In this document: positions 1 through 6,072 of the stretch, piece after piece
Layout: every line of letters starts with the position of its first letter
Position numbering within the stretch: the first letter of the stretch is position 1
NCBI GenBank assembly: GCA_028701945.1
Contig: JAQVPT010000205.1
Coordinates: forward strand, 1 to 6,659
Source of the DNA: Bacteroidales bacterium
GTDB taxonomy: Bacteria; Bacteroidota; Bacteroidia; Bacteroidales; ML635J-15
Direction: 5' to 3'
DNA: 6,659 nucleotides
Notes under the pieces: generated by a model
The model's input: the letters and a program-made list of their open reading frames with translations, nothing else
Database searches by the model: none
Told to the model about the DNA's origin: nothing
Made by a program: the position numbers and the translations under genes

Positions 1-243
1 CTCTTTTTCTATGTATTTATTCGTTCGTTGTACTTCTGAGAACGGCATTGATTGCCCATAACCTAAACGGTCATAAACTATAATATTGCATTTTGTCAAT
101 TCGCCTAATTTTTGAGGGAAATTTTTCCAAAGTTCTATACAGCCAAATGAGTCGTGTAAAAAAACAATTGTTGGTTTATCCGGAAAGTTGTCAAGCCGAA
201 AAGTAGCTATGCTACCAAGTGAGAATTTTGTATCGAGTTTCAT
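1..243 (-). CDS. Alpha/beta hydrolase, N-terminal part (runs off the left edge)
   Basis: This is the first 81 codons of an alpha/beta-hydrolase-fold protein; the rest lies beyond the left edge. The start is the ATG at 243-241 and the frame stays open to base 1. Residues 26-34 (IVFLHDSFG) form strand beta3 and the oxyanion-hole loop, where the family usually has HG or HEGLG. Residues 55-65 (IVYDRLGYGQS) are the classic strand followed by DRxGxGxS. The spacing and the LWKNFPQKL segment between them fit the hydrolase subgroup typified by 3-oxoadipate enol-lactonase-like proteins. The nucleophile elbow (GxSxG), acid and histidine should lie outside the window, so the substrate cannot be inferred. 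It is probably a cytosolic enzyme, since there is no signal peptide. The downstream neighbour is not visible, and the upstream gene on the same strand is 240 bases away, so this is probably a separate transcription unit. Fold assignment is confident; function is not. Confidence 0.85.
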   Translation of the reverse strand, partial: MKLDTKFSLGSIATFRLDNFPDKPTIVFLHDSFGCIELWKNFPQKLGELTKCNIIVYDRLGYGQSMPFSEVQRTNKYIEKE

Positions 244-483
244 ACTCTACATAGTTTTAAAAATAATATCTAAATTAGTCTTTGCAAGAAACGCCAAATT
301 ACTAATAAATATTTAAAATATTATGGGTATTCGTGAATCGCTTTGTTTTTGCGTTACTCTCATTTCTGAAACAGTCATTTACGATTAAAACACTGTATTT
401 AAATTTATTGCTTTCTGCCTACTACCTACTATTCCTTACTTCCTTTTTTTTCGCTCATCGATTACAGAATTAGAAAGAGCTTT
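244..483. other. Intergenic region without a recognisable gene
   Basis: This gap lies between the 3' end of the repeat-protein gene and the start of the hydrolase gene, both on the minus strand, so it should hold the 3' end of one transcript and the promoter of the other. I find no open frame with coding character, no RNA gene, no clear hairpin-plus-U-run terminator and no full TAnnTTTG box at a sensible distance from the hydrolase start. Bases 411-451 are almost entirely pyrimidine (purine-rich in the minus-strand transcript) with short imperfect repeats of a CCTACTA-like word. This is a compositional oddity without a known role. Confidence 0.6.
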
Positions 484-2274
484 TTATCTTTGTTTGCTAG
501 GCAATTTGTTTTCAATATCAATCAACACGTCTGTTTTTCTATTACCATGAAATAATGCCTGATATATTAGCTCTCCTTTTTGATTCCAGTAAGTTGACTT
601 ACCTTCTTTCATTCCATTTTTATAATTTACTTCGGATTCTTTTCCACCAAAATCGTAAAATGTTTGCCATTTACCATCGGGTTTGTCGAGTTTGTAGTTC
701 TCGATTTTAATGATATTGCCGTTATTATTACGATAAACCCATTTTCCGTCTCTAAGTCCTTCGTTGTAATTTCCTGCAATAATTTGGACTCCTCTAATAT
801 TAAAGGTATTATAGATTCCATTTAATACCGAAGTTGTTTTATTTTTGATGCTAAAATCATCTTCTGATTTGACTTCAATCAGTTTATAGGATTCTTCCAA
901 CTGTTTTTTACCGTTAGGGAACCAGAAGTAATTTTTGCCTGAAATTAGTCCGTCAGTATATTCTATCAGAGATTTTTTGTCGCCATTCTCGTGCCAAGTT
1001 TGCCATTTTCCAATCATCACTCCAAATTCATAATTCCCTTGCATGGCAAGAGTTCCATTTTCATACCATTCTTTCCATTCGCCTACTTCGGTATCATTCT
1101 CAAATTGGCCTTGTCTAAATTGTCTTCCATTTTCGAAAAACACATTCCAAAGTCCATCTTTTTTGCCAGCGTTATAATCTACATCTTTCCAGACTTTTCC
1201 ATTCGAGTACCAGAATGTCCAGCGTCCGTCCATTTTCCCTTTAATATAATTTCCTTCATTGCCTTTTGTCCCGTCTGTTCGCCAATAAGTCCAAAGTCCG
1301 TCTTGAATATCATTTTTAAAATTACCATCAATATCTTTTTTACCATCATCAAACCAAAAATGAGCTTCTCCCTCCATTAATCCGTTTACAAAATTTAGTT
1401 CTGATTGTTTTTGTGAATTTTCGTAATATTTGATTTGCAATCCATGTCTTAAATCATCTTTATAATTATTTATACTGCGAATTTGCCCAGAAGGATACCA
1501 ATACTTCCATTCTCCTTGTCTTTTTTCATCAACAATTTTTCCTTCCATTTCTTTATTTCCAGCAATAGACCAATAAATATTCATTCCGCTTTCGTAGGAT
1601 ATTTCACTTTTTATATTTTCATTATCGTACCATTCGTACCATTTCCCTTTTCTACTTCCTGCAACAAATTCTCCTTCTGATTTTTTCTTTCCGTTTTCGT
1701 GATAATAAGTCCACTTTCCACTTTCAAGCCCATCAATTAATTTTCCTTCGGACATTTTATTCAGATTGTCATAATAACTAATCATCTGTCCATTACCGTC
1801 AACAATAGTACGCTCACCTTTTAGATTATAAAAAGATTTTATCATTGCAATTTGACCTTTTTTATAAATTACTTCTGATTGTAGTTTACCATTTTCGTAA
1901 AAGATATTCCAGACTGAGTCTTTGAAATTACTATGATAAAATCCATTTAGTTTTACTTTCCCGTTTTCAAAATATTCAAAAAACTCGCCGTGTCGCTCAT
2001 TAGCCCAATAATAATATTTTTCTTTTATTCCCCCATTTGGATAATATACAATATTATCACCATGCAACATGTCTTTATAGTGGTCAATTTGCGCCATTTT
2101 TTTTCCGTTAGGGCTAAAGTATGTCCAAGTCCCTAATTTTTGGCCTAACTGCAAAGTGCCTGTTTCGCTTATTTGTCCGTTTTTATAAAATAATGTGTCT
2201 TGAATATACTCTTGTGAAAAAAGTATTCCAGTAGCAAAAATCAACGAAATAAAGAATAAAATTTTTTGATTCAT
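484..2274 (-). CDS. Exported MORN_2/YwqK-type repeat protein (about 23 repeats)
   Basis: The 596-residue product starts with a signal peptide (MNQKILFFISLIFATGILFSQ, hydrophobic core about 5-19, likely cut after Q21). There is no lipobox cysteine, so it is probably soluble in the periplasm or surface-located. From about residue 26 to 581 it consists of roughly 23 tandem units of 22-24 residues with the pattern G-x-W-x-x-(Y/F/W)-x-x-N-G-x3-(S/E)-x-x-x-Y-x2-G-x2-x-(D/G). Good examples begin at G186, G254, G350, G374, G398, G422 and G534. This is the MORN_2 (PF07661) repeat, often auto-annotated as 'toxin-antitoxin system YwqK family antitoxin'. Units near 141-170 are degenerate, and residues about 465-485 form a charged insertion that breaks the array. 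MORN-like repeats make elongated beta-hairpin rods. No enzymatic domain is present and no toxin gene is adjacent, so a binding or scaffold role is the most I would infer. The gene stands alone and is divergent from the next gene. Confidence 0.9.
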   Translation of the reverse strand: MNQKILFFISLIFATGILFSQEYIQDTLFYKNGQISETGTLQLGQKLGTWTYFSPNGKKMAQIDHYKDMLHGDNIVYYPNGGIKEKYYYWANERHGEFFEYFENGKVKLNGFYHSNFKDSVWNIFYENGKLQSEVIYKKGQIAMIKSFYNLKGERTIVDGNGQMISYYDNLNKMSEGKLIDGLESGKWTYYHENGKKKSEGEFVAGSRKGKWYEWYDNENIKSEISYESGMNIYWSIAGNKEMEGKIVDEKRQGEWKYWYPSGQIRSINNYKDDLRHGLQIKYYENSQKQSELNFVNGLMEGEAHFWFDDGKKDIDGNFKNDIQDGLWTYWRTDGTKGNEGNYIKGKMDGRWTFWYSNGKVWKDVDYNAGKKDGLWNVFFENGRQFRQGQFENDTEVGEWKEWYENGTLAMQGNYEFGVMIGKWQTWHENGDKKSLIEYTDGLISGKNYFWFPNGKKQLEESYKLIEVKSEDDFSIKNKTTSVLNGIYNTFNIRGVQIIAGNYNEGLRDGKWVYRNNNGNIIKIENYKLDKPDGKWQTFYDFGGKESEVNYKNGMKEGKSTYWNQKGELIYQALFHGNRKTDVLIDIENKLPSKQR

Positions 2275-2311
2275 AATGTAAATAATTCTTAAATTAATTA
2301 TGAGTATAACA

Positions 2312-2319
2312 CAAAAATA
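2312..2319 (-). promoter_or_regulatory. Candidate Bacteroidota -7 box for the repeat-protein gene
   Basis: On the minus strand this reads TATTTTTG, a full match to TAnnTTTG, placed 37 bases upstream of the repeat-protein ATG. That would give a 5' leader of roughly 30 bases. I see no TTG at the -33 position, so the call rests on one element in AT-rich DNA where chance matches are common. Confidence 0.4.
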
Positions 2320-2463
2320 ACTATTAGAAACTGAAATTTATTGTCTTTTTTTCTATTATTACAAACAAAGCAATATTGATAAGTCTATTTGACTGTTATT
2401 CAAGGGCTTAGGGCTTTAGTTCTTTATGGTTATAAAAATAATTGAAAAAAAACTTCAAAAAAA

Positions 2464-2507
2464 TTTGGAAAAAGCAATAAATCAGATTAAATTTGTTAAT
2501 AAATTTG
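2464..2507 (+). promoter_or_regulatory. Candidate promoter with a duplicated -7 box for the secreted-protein gene
   Basis: TTTG at 2464-2467 is followed after 20 bases by TAAATTTG at 2488-2495, which fits the Bacteroidota -33/-7 arrangement (TTTG, about 19-21 bases, TAnnTTTG). A second TAAATTTG lies at 2500-2507, 12 bases further on, because of a tandem duplication. Transcription would begin about 2500-2515, just ahead of the ATG at 2528. This argues against the upstream in-frame ATG at 2426, which would lie before the promoter. Motif match only; no transcript data. Confidence 0.5.
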
Positions 2508-2512
2508 TTAAT
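2489..2512 (+). repeat. 12-base perfect tandem duplication
   Basis: AAATTTGTTAAT occurs twice in direct succession (2489-2500 and 2501-2512). With the T before each copy, each contains a complete TAnnTTTG box. The short words CAGATT (2483-2488) and AATCTG (2515-2520) flank the duplication as an inverted pair, which may be chance. Confidence 0.85.
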
Positions 2513-2527
2513 AAAATCTGTAATTCA

Positions 2528-3328
2528 ATGAGAATCAATACTTTAATAATTGGCGTAATTTTGATGTTATTTGTTAGTACAGGCATCAAGGCAGACGAAA
2601 TGTCATTAAAAGGGATTTATCAAGGTAAAGATCTTTACATTATTAATCCTATGTTAGATATGGGTGAGGAGTATTGTGCTTATGAGGTCTTGGTAAATAA
2701 GATTGAATTTGATGATGCAATAAATTCTAGTGCTTTTAGGATAAGTCTTGATTTCGCTGGTTTACAATTTGGTCAGGAATACGAAGTTGTGATAAAGCAT
2801 CACGAAAACTGTACCCCAAAATTAGTTAATCCAGAGGTATTAAAGCCTTTAAGTACTTACAGTGTAAATAATTATGAGATAGGATATAATGATATTTTAA
2901 ATTTTACTACTCAAAATGAATCAGGTAAATTAACATTTTATGTTGAGGAATTTCGTTGGGACAAATGGAGTGTGAGAGGAACAATACCTGGTGAAGGTGG
3001 TCCTGAAGATAGAACTTATTCGCAGAAGGTTTATCCATACAATGGTGAAAACATGTTTAGAATATATCAAATTGATCATCTTAATAGAAAGTTTTATTCA
3101 GACACAATAGTTATTAACATTGACAAAAATCCTGTATTAGTTACATGTCCATTAAATAAGGTTAAGAATGAGATAAGTTTTTCAGCCATTACATATTACG
3201 CTGTAATAAATGAATATGGCGAAGAGTTAATACGAGGATCGGGCGATATTGTAAATGTTTCGGATCTTAAAAAAGGGGAGTACTTTTTGAATTTCGAAAA
3301 TGAATATATAGTTTTTAAGAAAAAATAA
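2528..3328 (+). CDS. Secreted hypothetical protein with T9SS sorting-tail-like C-terminus
   Basis: I prefer the ATG at 2528 (266 residues) to the in-frame ATG at 2426. From 2528 the protein begins with a textbook signal peptide: MRIN, a hydrophobic stretch about 5-19, then probable cleavage after IKA (A22). The extra 34 residues from 2426 are Lys/Asn-rich, lie over the likely promoter and would bury the signal. The mature part (about 23-204) is beta-rich, with no domain I can name with certainty. Recognisable stretches are MSLKGIYQGKDLYIINP near the start, INSSAFRISLDF, and a central FYVEEFRWDKW followed by GENMFRIYQID. The layout resembles a conserved Bacteroidota family of unknown function. 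The last 62 residues (YAVINEYGEEL, a NVSDLKKGEYFLNF turn, and a final FKKK) match the end of type IX secretion C-terminal sorting domains (TIGR04183-like), but the usual leading PNP motif is missing. It is followed by a strong terminator, so it is probably monocistronic. Export is confident; secretion by T9SS is an inference. Confidence 0.75.
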   Translation: MRINTLIIGVILMLFVSTGIKADEMSLKGIYQGKDLYIINPMLDMGEEYCAYEVLVNKIEFDDAINSSAFRISLDFAGLQFGQEYEVVIKHHENCTPKLVNPEVLKPLSTYSVNNYEIGYNDILNFTTQNESGKLTFYVEEFRWDKWSVRGTIPGEGGPEDRTYSQKVYPYNGENMFRIYQIDHLNRKFYSDTIVINIDKNPVLVTCPLNKVKNEISFSAITYYAVINEYGEELIRGSGDIVNVSDLKKGEYFLNFENEYIVFKKK

Positions 3329-3351
3329 GTCTTAAAAGGAATATATTCCAC

Positions 3352-3383
3352 GGAGGTATAGTTCTTATACCTCCTTTTTTTTT
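3352..3383 (+). terminator. Strong intrinsic terminator after the secreted-protein gene
   Basis: GGAGGTATA (3352-3360) and TATACCTCC (3366-3374) form a perfect 9-base-pair stem around the 5-base loop GTTCT, followed by nine T residues (3375-3383). It begins 23 bases after the stop codon of the secreted-protein gene and ends 11 bases before the next start codon. Confidence 0.9.
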
Positions 3384-3390
3384 ATTTTTG
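3383..3390 (+). promoter_or_regulatory. -7 box of the LuxE-like gene, abutting the terminator
   Basis: TATTTTTG matches TAnnTTTG exactly, and its last base lies 4 bases before the ATG at 3395. Bacteroidota transcripts start a few bases after this box, so the mRNA would be leaderless or nearly so. There is no TTG at the expected -33 distance; that position falls within the terminator stem-loop. The box begins at the last T of the terminator T-run. Confidence 0.55.
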
Positions 3391-3394
3391 TAGT

Positions 3395-4390
3395 ATGAAA
3401 AATTTGGATGTTGAAAAATACACAGGCCGCATATTCAAGATTCGCAACGATGATGAGTTTTGTGAAATGTCTATTTTGGCATTTAATTATCAGTATCAAA
3501 ATAATAAAACATATAGAGAATTTTGTGATTTATTAAATGTTAATTTTTCAGATATTGACCATCCTACTAAGATACCATTTATACCAATAGATTTATTTAA
3601 AACTCACAAACTAATCAGTGGATTAGGCAATGTTCAAATTATATTTGAGTCAAGCGGAACTACTAAAAGTGTAACATCAAAGCATTTTGTTACAGACACA
3701 AAACTTTATGAGCAATCTTTTATAAATAATTTTACATCTTTTTATGGTGCCCCATCTGAGTACGCAATTCTTGGACTACTTCCGTCTTATCTCGAAAGAA
3801 CTGGTTCTAGTCTTGTTTACATGGTGTCAAAGCTCTGTGAACTTTCAGAAAACAGTATAAGTGGATTTTACCTGAATAACTATGATGAGCTTAACGAACA
3901 TATCACCCAGCTAGAAAAATCGTGTTCAAAATATATATTAATCGGCGTTAGTTATGCTTTACTTGATCTTGCAGAAAAATTCTCTCCTAAAATACAGCAC
4001 GGCATTGTAATGGAAACCGGTGGAATGAAAGGTAGGCGACACGAATTAACCAAAGATGAATTGCATAAAATATTAGCTAAATCATTTTCGACTGAGGATA
4101 TACACTCAGAATATGGCATGACAGAATTACTTTCACAAGCTTATTCAAAAAACGGAGGTTTGTTTCGATCTCCACCTCAAATGCGAACGTACATAAGAGA
4201 ATATAACGACCCATTATCTGTTAAAATGGATGGCACAGGAGCTATAAACATAATTGATCTTGCAAATATAAATTCATGTTGTTTTCTTGCCACTTCTGAT
4301 TTGGGTAAAGTGTACAAAGACGGTGCGTTTAGCATAAGCGGTCGTTTTGATAATGCTGATATTCGAGGATGTAACTTAATGGTTTATTAG
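3395..4390 (+). CDS. LuxE-family acyl-protein synthetase-like adenylating enzyme
   Basis: The 331-residue protein belongs to the LuxE family (PF04443) of the ANL adenylate-forming superfamily, whose members activate a carboxylic acid with ATP. Core motifs appear in order: FESSGTT at 84-90 (ATP-binding P-loop), METGGMKGRR at 206-215, EYGMTELLSQAY at 239-250 (A5-type motif), TSDLG at 300-304 (ribose-binding Asp, A7-type) and GRFDNADIRG at 316-325 (A8-type). It stops just after A8, so the C-terminal lid domain of full-length acyl-CoA synthetases, with its A10 lysine, is absent, as in LuxE. In bioluminescence LuxE, the activated fatty acid is moved to a cysteine near the C-terminus and handed to the LuxC reductase; Cys326 here, five residues from the end, sits in a suitable place. 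No luxC, luxD or luciferase gene is in the window, so light production is not implied. A role in lipid, polyketide or surface-polymer acyl activation is more likely. Cytosolic, no signal peptide. Separate transcription unit, convergent with rpiB and 22 bases from it. Confidence 0.85.
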   Translation: MKNLDVEKYTGRIFKIRNDDEFCEMSILAFNYQYQNNKTYREFCDLLNVNFSDIDHPTKIPFIPIDLFKTHKLISGLGNVQIIFESSGTTKSVTSKHFVTDTKLYEQSFINNFTSFYGAPSEYAILGLLPSYLERTGSSLVYMVSKLCELSENSISGFYLNNYDELNEHITQLEKSCSKYILIGVSYALLDLAEKFSPKIQHGIVMETGGMKGRRHELTKDELHKILAKSFSTEDIHSEYGMTELLSQAYSKNGGLFRSPPQMRTYIREYNDPLSVKMDGTGAINIIDLANINSCCFLATSDLGKVYKDGAFSISGRFDNADIRGCNLMVY

Positions 4391-4412
4391 CGATATTTCA
4401 TTGTTGAGAGTA

Positions 4413-4847
4413 CTATTTAATTGGTATTTTATTTATCCTTTTAGTATGTCTCCCTCCTTCAAAATTGGTATTTAAAAATATCTTGACAATTTCGTTTGCT
4501 GTATCTTCGGATATAAACCTTGCTGGTAGAGCACATATATTTGCATTGTTATGCAGTCGAGCAAGTTCCGATATTTCTTTATTCCAGCATAAAGCCGATC
4601 TTATGCCTTGATGTTTGTTAACCGTCATGTTTATTCCGTTACCACTTCCGCAAATAGAGATGCCAAAATAGCAATCTTTATTTTCTACGTCTATTGCGAG
4701 AGGGTGTGCAAAATCTGGATAATCACAACTTTCGAGCGACCAAGTTCCGAAGTCTTTAGTTTGATAACCGAGTGTTTTTACGAACTCGATAAGTTTATTT
4801 TTGAGAACAAATCCAGCATGGTCGCAAGCAAATCCAATCGTTTTCAT
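4413..4847 (-). CDS. rpiB: Ribose-5-phosphate isomerase B
   Basis: The 144-residue RpiB/LacAB-family enzyme interconverts ribose 5-phosphate and ribulose 5-phosphate in the non-oxidative pentose phosphate pathway, in the cytosol, normally as a dimer. All expected sites are visible: CDHAG at 8-12 (Asp9 and His10), YPDFAHPLA at 43-51, GISICGSGNG at 62-71 with catalytic Cys66 and the phosphate-binding glycine loop, NKHQGIRSALCW at 77-88, His99 in LHNNANICALPAR (general acid/base) and the phosphate-binding Arg133/His134/Arg137 in GGRHTKRI. Length and numbering agree with the E. coli enzyme. The start ATG at 4847 gives the canonical beta1 strand MKTIGFACDHAG. The membrane-protein gene lies 32 bases upstream on the same strand, so the two may be co-transcribed, although a -7-like box in the gap could give rpiB its own start. 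Its product ribulose 5-phosphate is the distant precursor of KDO, which the nearby kdsB product activates. Confidence 0.96.
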   Translation of the reverse strand: MKTIGFACDHAGFVLKNKLIEFVKTLGYQTKDFGTWSLESCDYPDFAHPLAIDVENKDCYFGISICGSGNGINMTVNKHQGIRSALCWNKEISELARLHNNANICALPARFISEDTANEIVKIFLNTNFEGGRHTKRINKIPIK

Positions 4848-4864
4848 AATATTTATTGTTTTTA

Positions 4865-4872
4865 CAAAAGTA
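4865..4872 (-). promoter_or_regulatory. Candidate -7 box upstream of rpiB
   Basis: On the minus strand this is TACTTTTG, a full TAnnTTTG match, 17 bases before the rpiB ATG and inside the 32-base gap after the membrane-protein gene. The predicted start would leave a leader of about 10 bases. No -33 TTG is seen; that position lies in the coding end of the upstream gene. It could serve as an internal promoter. Confidence 0.4.
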
Positions 4873-4879
4873 TAAAAGT

Positions 4880-5986
4880 TTATTTTTTTGAGGTTCTTTT
4901 TTTGAGTTTAATTTTACTAAAATTTTTATTAACCCATGCTGGAGCTAGAAATACTCCAATAAATAAGTATGGATAATAAGTAACCATTCTCCAGATAAGT
5001 GCCATAATAACAACAAAACCTGTAATGGGTACAAACTCCGCCATGTAAGAATTAAATATTGTCTCAACAAATCCGCTACCTCCTGGTGTAGGCATGACCA
5101 ACATCATTATCCACATAATTAATTGTTTGGCAAAAATCAAGAAATGGTCATGTAGGCTTAAAAATTGTGCATATACTTCATACTTTAACGAGTAATATAG
5201 GGCTATCAGCAAGAAATTTAGCACCCAATATCTTGAGGTCCATGAAATAAAACTTGTAAAAAAGGCTTTTAACCAAAAATTAAAGTTTTTAGTTTTAAAT
5301 TCTCGGTTAGATATTTCAAAATTTATAGCCATATCTTTTGCTGCTGCATTCCATTTTTTTAGAAATTTAAGTTTAAAAATTCCTGTTATAAGAGAGGCGA
5401 AAAGTTTTGGATTAATAAAAATTGAATATCCTAATAAAATTGTCCAAAGCAATTTTAGACTATATCCTATTAAGGCAAAAACTAATAATTGATTTGCAGC
5501 TACTGATGAACCAATGACATTAAAAAGCTCTGTTTTAGTAAAAAATATAAAGGCTAAAGGGAACATTAAGGTAAAATATAATTCATCGAGAAAAGAAGTT
5601 GCAATAACTATTGATGTGCTTTTGCCTAAGGGAAGACCTTCTTTCCAAATAAATATGGTTGCAACAGCAGTGCCTCCAACAACTGAAGGGGTAATTGCCG
5701 AGCCAAATTCCCACAGTAATATTATTTTTAAACATTTGCGCCAGCTTAGTTCCTTCGACGATAATATTCTTAAACGTAGTATGTATCCAAAATCTCTCAA
5801 GACCATCAATATCACTGCTAAGCCAATAAATAAAATAGAGTAATATGAAAAGATAAAAGAAGTAAATTCAATTCTATGAAAATCTCTGTATATAAACCAA
5901 CCAACAATCCCCAATCCTAAGAGTACTGGCAAAATAACTCTGCGTGGACTTATTTTTTTAATATTGTTGGTAAGAGATTTATTCAT
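4880..5986 (-). CDS. YbhN / LPG-synthase-TM family polytopic membrane protein
   Basis: The 368-residue inner-membrane protein has about eight hydrophobic segments (roughly 17-34, 47-70, 88-113, 122-149, 166-190, 238-265, 282-300 and 320-348) and a Lys-rich C-terminal tail (KIKLKKRTSKK). It fits the lysylphosphatidylglycerol synthase TM region / UPF0104 family (PF03706), related to the flippase half of MprF and to YbhN. Typical motifs are RDFGYILRLRIL at 64-75, ITPSVVGGTAVA at 98-109, WKEGLPLGKS at 114-123, SFLDELYF at 131-138, and PTPGGSGFVE at 299-308, the family's signature Gly-rich loop. The cytosolic aminoacyltransferase domain of full MprF is absent, so lysyl-PG synthesis is not expected. 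Members are proposed to move lipids or lipid-linked intermediates across the membrane, but the substrate here is unknown. It lies upstream of rpiB on the same strand and is divergent from kdsB, with 86 bases between their starts. Family assignment is firm; function is open. Confidence 0.88.
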   Translation of the reverse strand: MNKSLTNNIKKISPRRVILPVLLGLGIVGWFIYRDFHRIEFTSFIFSYYSILFIGLAVILMVLRDFGYILRLRILSSKELSWRKCLKIILLWEFGSAITPSVVGGTAVATIFIWKEGLPLGKSTSIVIATSFLDELYFTLMFPLAFIFFTKTELFNVIGSSVAANQLLVFALIGYSLKLLWTILLGYSIFINPKLFASLITGIFKLKFLKKWNAAAKDMAINFEISNREFKTKNFNFWLKAFFTSFISWTSRYWVLNFLLIALYYSLKYEVYAQFLSLHDHFLIFAKQLIMWIMMLVMPTPGGSGFVETIFNSYMAEFVPITGFVVIMALIWRMVTYYPYLFIGVFLAPAWVNKNFSKIKLKKRTSKK

Positions 5987-5991
5987 AAGTG

Positions 5992-5999
5992 CAAAATAA
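5992..5999 (-). promoter_or_regulatory. Weak -7-like box immediately before the membrane-protein gene
   Basis: The minus strand reads TTATTTTG followed by CACTT and the ATG. This is one mismatch from TAnnTTTG and resembles the TAnnTTTGCA...ATG arrangement common ahead of leaderless Bacteroidota genes. No -33 TTG is seen. It is offered only because of its position. Confidence 0.3.
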
Positions 6000-6031
6000 G
6001 TGTATTATTTGTATAAAATCTTATTATTGAT

Positions 6032-6053
6032 GTTAAAAATGCTTATTTTTAAC
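6032..6053 (+). promoter_or_regulatory. AT-rich perfect inverted repeat upstream of kdsB
   Basis: GTTAAAAAT (6032-6040) and ATTTTTAAC (6045-6053) form a 9-base-pair perfect inverted repeat around GCTT, ending 19 bases before the kdsB ATG in the divergent promoter region. It could be an operator for a dimeric regulator or a hairpin in the kdsB leader. It has no T-run after it, so a terminator is unlikely. With only one G-C pair in the stem, RNA folding would be weak. Confidence 0.45.
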
Positions 6054-6072
6054 CCGAATTTTAATTTAATTT

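Noticed and set aside
371..396. ACAGT...ACTGT inverted pair as a possible terminator or operator
   Set aside because: Only 5 base pairs separated by 16 bases, with no T-run and no extension of the stem.
485..492. Perfect TATCTTTG (-7-like) on the plus strand
   Set aside because: It sits at the 3' end of the opposite-strand repeat-protein gene and no plus-strand gene follows. This is a chance match in AT-rich DNA.
991..1380. Plus-strand open frame of 129 codons
   Set aside because: It lies wholly inside the repeat-protein gene on the opposite strand. Its Phe/Ser/Pro/Ile-rich composition is the antisense shadow of the repeats.
484..2274. Toxin-antitoxin module based on the YwqK-type repeat label
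   Set aside because: No toxin-like gene is adjacent on either side within the window, and the protein has a signal peptide. The label comes from family naming only.
2426..2527. N-terminal extension of the secreted protein from the upstream in-frame ATG
   Set aside because: The 34 extra residues are Lys/Asn-rich, cover the likely promoter and a tandem repeat, and would place the signal peptide internally. The ATG at 2528 gives a standard signal peptide.
3395..4390. Bioluminescence (lux) operon
   Set aside because: Only a LuxE-family gene is present. It has its own promoter, is bounded by a terminator and a convergent gene, and no luxC, luxD, luxA or luxB is in the window.
4608..4976. Plus-strand open frame of 122 codons
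   Set aside because: It is antisense to rpiB and the end of the membrane-protein gene, both of which have clear family motifs. No independent support.
5514..5843. Plus-strand open frame of 109 codons
   Set aside because: It is antisense to the conserved core of the YbhN-like gene and has no recognisable domain.
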